Below are positions 63,901 through 64,000 of a stretch of 64,000 bases of DNA, piece after piece (position 1 is the stretch's first letter; every line of letters starts with the position of its first letter). Made by a program: the position numbers and the translations under genes. Source of the DNA: CADBRN01 sp050944685 (GTDB lineage: Bacteria; Bacillota; Clostridia; Lachnospirales; Lachnospiraceae); NCBI GenBank assembly GCA_050944685.1, contig JBMNRP010000009.1, forward strand, positions 1 to 64,000, in the 5' to 3' direction. The notes below the pieces were generated by a model that worked only from the letters and a program-made list of their open reading frames with translations, ran no database searches and had not been told where the DNA came from.

Positions 63901-64000
63901 AGGAGACGAATGCGCCGCGCGTCCGGGACGGAGAGCGCGTGGTGATCGGAGGGATGATCACCGCGAAGACGATCAAATATACAAAGAACAACCAGATCAT
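60966..64000 (+). CDS. dnaE: DNA polymerase III subunit alpha (DnaE1 type), 3' partial
   Basis: From ATG 60966 the frame is open to the window end (1011 residues seen of about 1150-1170 expected). The N-terminal PHP domain starts MSFTHLHVHTEYSLLDGS and includes AAITDHGVMYG. The polymerase core has GPGRGSAAGSLV, catalytic MPDIDVDF (Asp pair) and LLKMDFLGLRTL (third Asp), then YRPGPMDFIP, IVYQEQVMQI and FNKSHAVSYA. The helix-hairpin-helix region (GLAAIKGIGRPVMDAV) and the start of the OB domain follow. It is the replicative polymerase alpha subunit of DnaE type, not PolC. It is 34 nt after cvfB. Confidence 0.97.
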   Translation, partial: MSFTHLHVHTEYSLLDGSNKISEYVSQVKKLGMNSAAITDHGVMYGVIDFYKAARAAGINPILGCEVYVAPGSRHDREAGSSEERYFHLVLLAENNVGYANLVKIVSRGFTEGFYYRPRVDKELLREYHEGLIALSACLAGEVPRLLQADLYDEAKKAALGYRDIFGEGNFFLELQDHGIPAQKEVNQQLLRMSQETGIELVATNDVHYTYAGDADAHDILLCLQTGKKLSDENRLRYEGGQYYLKSEKEMRDLFPCAQQALDNTQKIADRCHVEIEFHNLKLPKFDVPEGYTSWTYLQELCRDGLKKNYETVTDELEERLNYELETIHKMGYVDYFLIVWDYVKFARDHGIPVGPGRGSAAGSLVSYTLGITQIDPIRYNLLFERFLNPERVSMPDIDVDFGFERRGEVIDYVTGKYGKDRVVQIITFGTLQARGVIRDVGRVMDISYARCDTIAKMIPQELHITIDKALTMNPELKKLYDSDDEVRHLIDMAKRLEGLPRHTSMHAAGVVIASKPVDEFVPLSQGADGSITTQFTMTTLEELGLLKMDFLGLRTLTVVQNAQKMAERSSGKKIDMMKIDYNDPKVMAMIGAGKCEGVFQLESAGMKNFMKELKPASLDDIVAGVALYRPGPMDFIPQYIRGKEHPDQVTYETPLLEPILNSTYGCIVYQEQVMQIVRDLAGYTYGRSDVMRRAMSKKKTEVMKQERANFVYGNDELGVPGCIRNGIPEQTANHIFDEMMDFAKYAFNKSHAVSYAYISFQTAWLKYYYPVEFMAALMTSVIDNPGKCAAYMMHCREMKIEILPPDINRSRGSFSVEDGKIRYGLAAIKGIGRPVMDAVVSEREKSGEFRSLRDFCTRLSGKVVNKRTVENFIKCGAFDCFGGTRKQYMQIYNMVMDQVAEEKKNNFAGQLSFFDMMPGAQEMFDVKLPDVGEFDEEEKLAYEKEVAGIYISGHPLQKYAKLLKDNITKESTEFQLDEETNAPRVRDGERVVIGGMITAKTIKYTKNNQI

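Overview
The window is about 55% G+C and gene-dense. It looks like a chromosome segment of a Firmicute of class Clostridia, most likely Lachnospiraceae. The evidence is RecD2 without RecBC, DegV, CdaA/CdaR, LytR-CpsA-Psr, CvfB, an ANTAR-controlled nitrogen locus, a giant Spy0128/VaFE/Cna_B sortase-anchored adhesin, and strong AGGAGG-type ribosome binding sites with frequent TTG/GTG starts. The genus assignment is inference. I see no phage, insertion sequence, CRISPR array or replication origin.

Layout. 1-7.7 kb: 3' part of a >2,550-residue surface adhesin. 8-9.7 kb: a PAS-GAF protein that stops where an output domain would be expected, a small zincin-like metallopeptidase, and tRNA-Val. 9.9-16.5 kb: degV (minus), then patatin-holA, rpsT (minus), lepA, hemW. 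16.5-23.5 kb: uvrA, mreB-like, recD2, comFC. 23.7-27.6 kb: a five-gene run of two unknown membrane proteins, the c-di-AMP cyclase cdaA, its partner cdaR, and an atypical HPr. 27.9-32.9 kb: an LCP cell-wall ligase, an htrA-type protease broken at a G6 run, a cation diffusion facilitator, and a small membrane protein. 33.1-37.5 kb: a VWA-metallopeptidase / MoxR-AAA / leucine-rich-repeat operon.

37.6-51.6 kb is a glutamine-centred block: asnB (minus), purF-pyrG, a glutamine-synthetase homologue with much of its active site replaced, an ANTAR RNA-binding regulator with a phosphorylation-dead receiver, gltB, gltD and ptsH. The gltB leader carries two tandem hexaloop hairpins (A at loop position 1, G at position 4) overlapping an intrinsic terminator. 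This is the known RNA target architecture of ANTAR antiterminators. asnB, purF and glnA also have terminators in or before their leaders. The GS-like protein next to a pseudo-receiver ANTAR protein and this attenuator is the best candidate here for an unusual regulatory system.

51.7-64 kb: mgtE preceded by a strongly translated upstream ORF with an Asp-Asp-Asp run near a Pro (a candidate Mg2+-sensing leader peptide), an orphan RelB/DinJ antitoxin too short for usual ORF cut-offs, a CYTH protein, dinB with a palindromic operator candidate, an O-acetylhomoserine sulfhydrylase, pncB (minus), tRNA-Gln, an acyl-ACP thioesterase, cvfB, and the first two-thirds or more of dnaE, which runs off the window. 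All calls come from reading the sequence. No database search was run.
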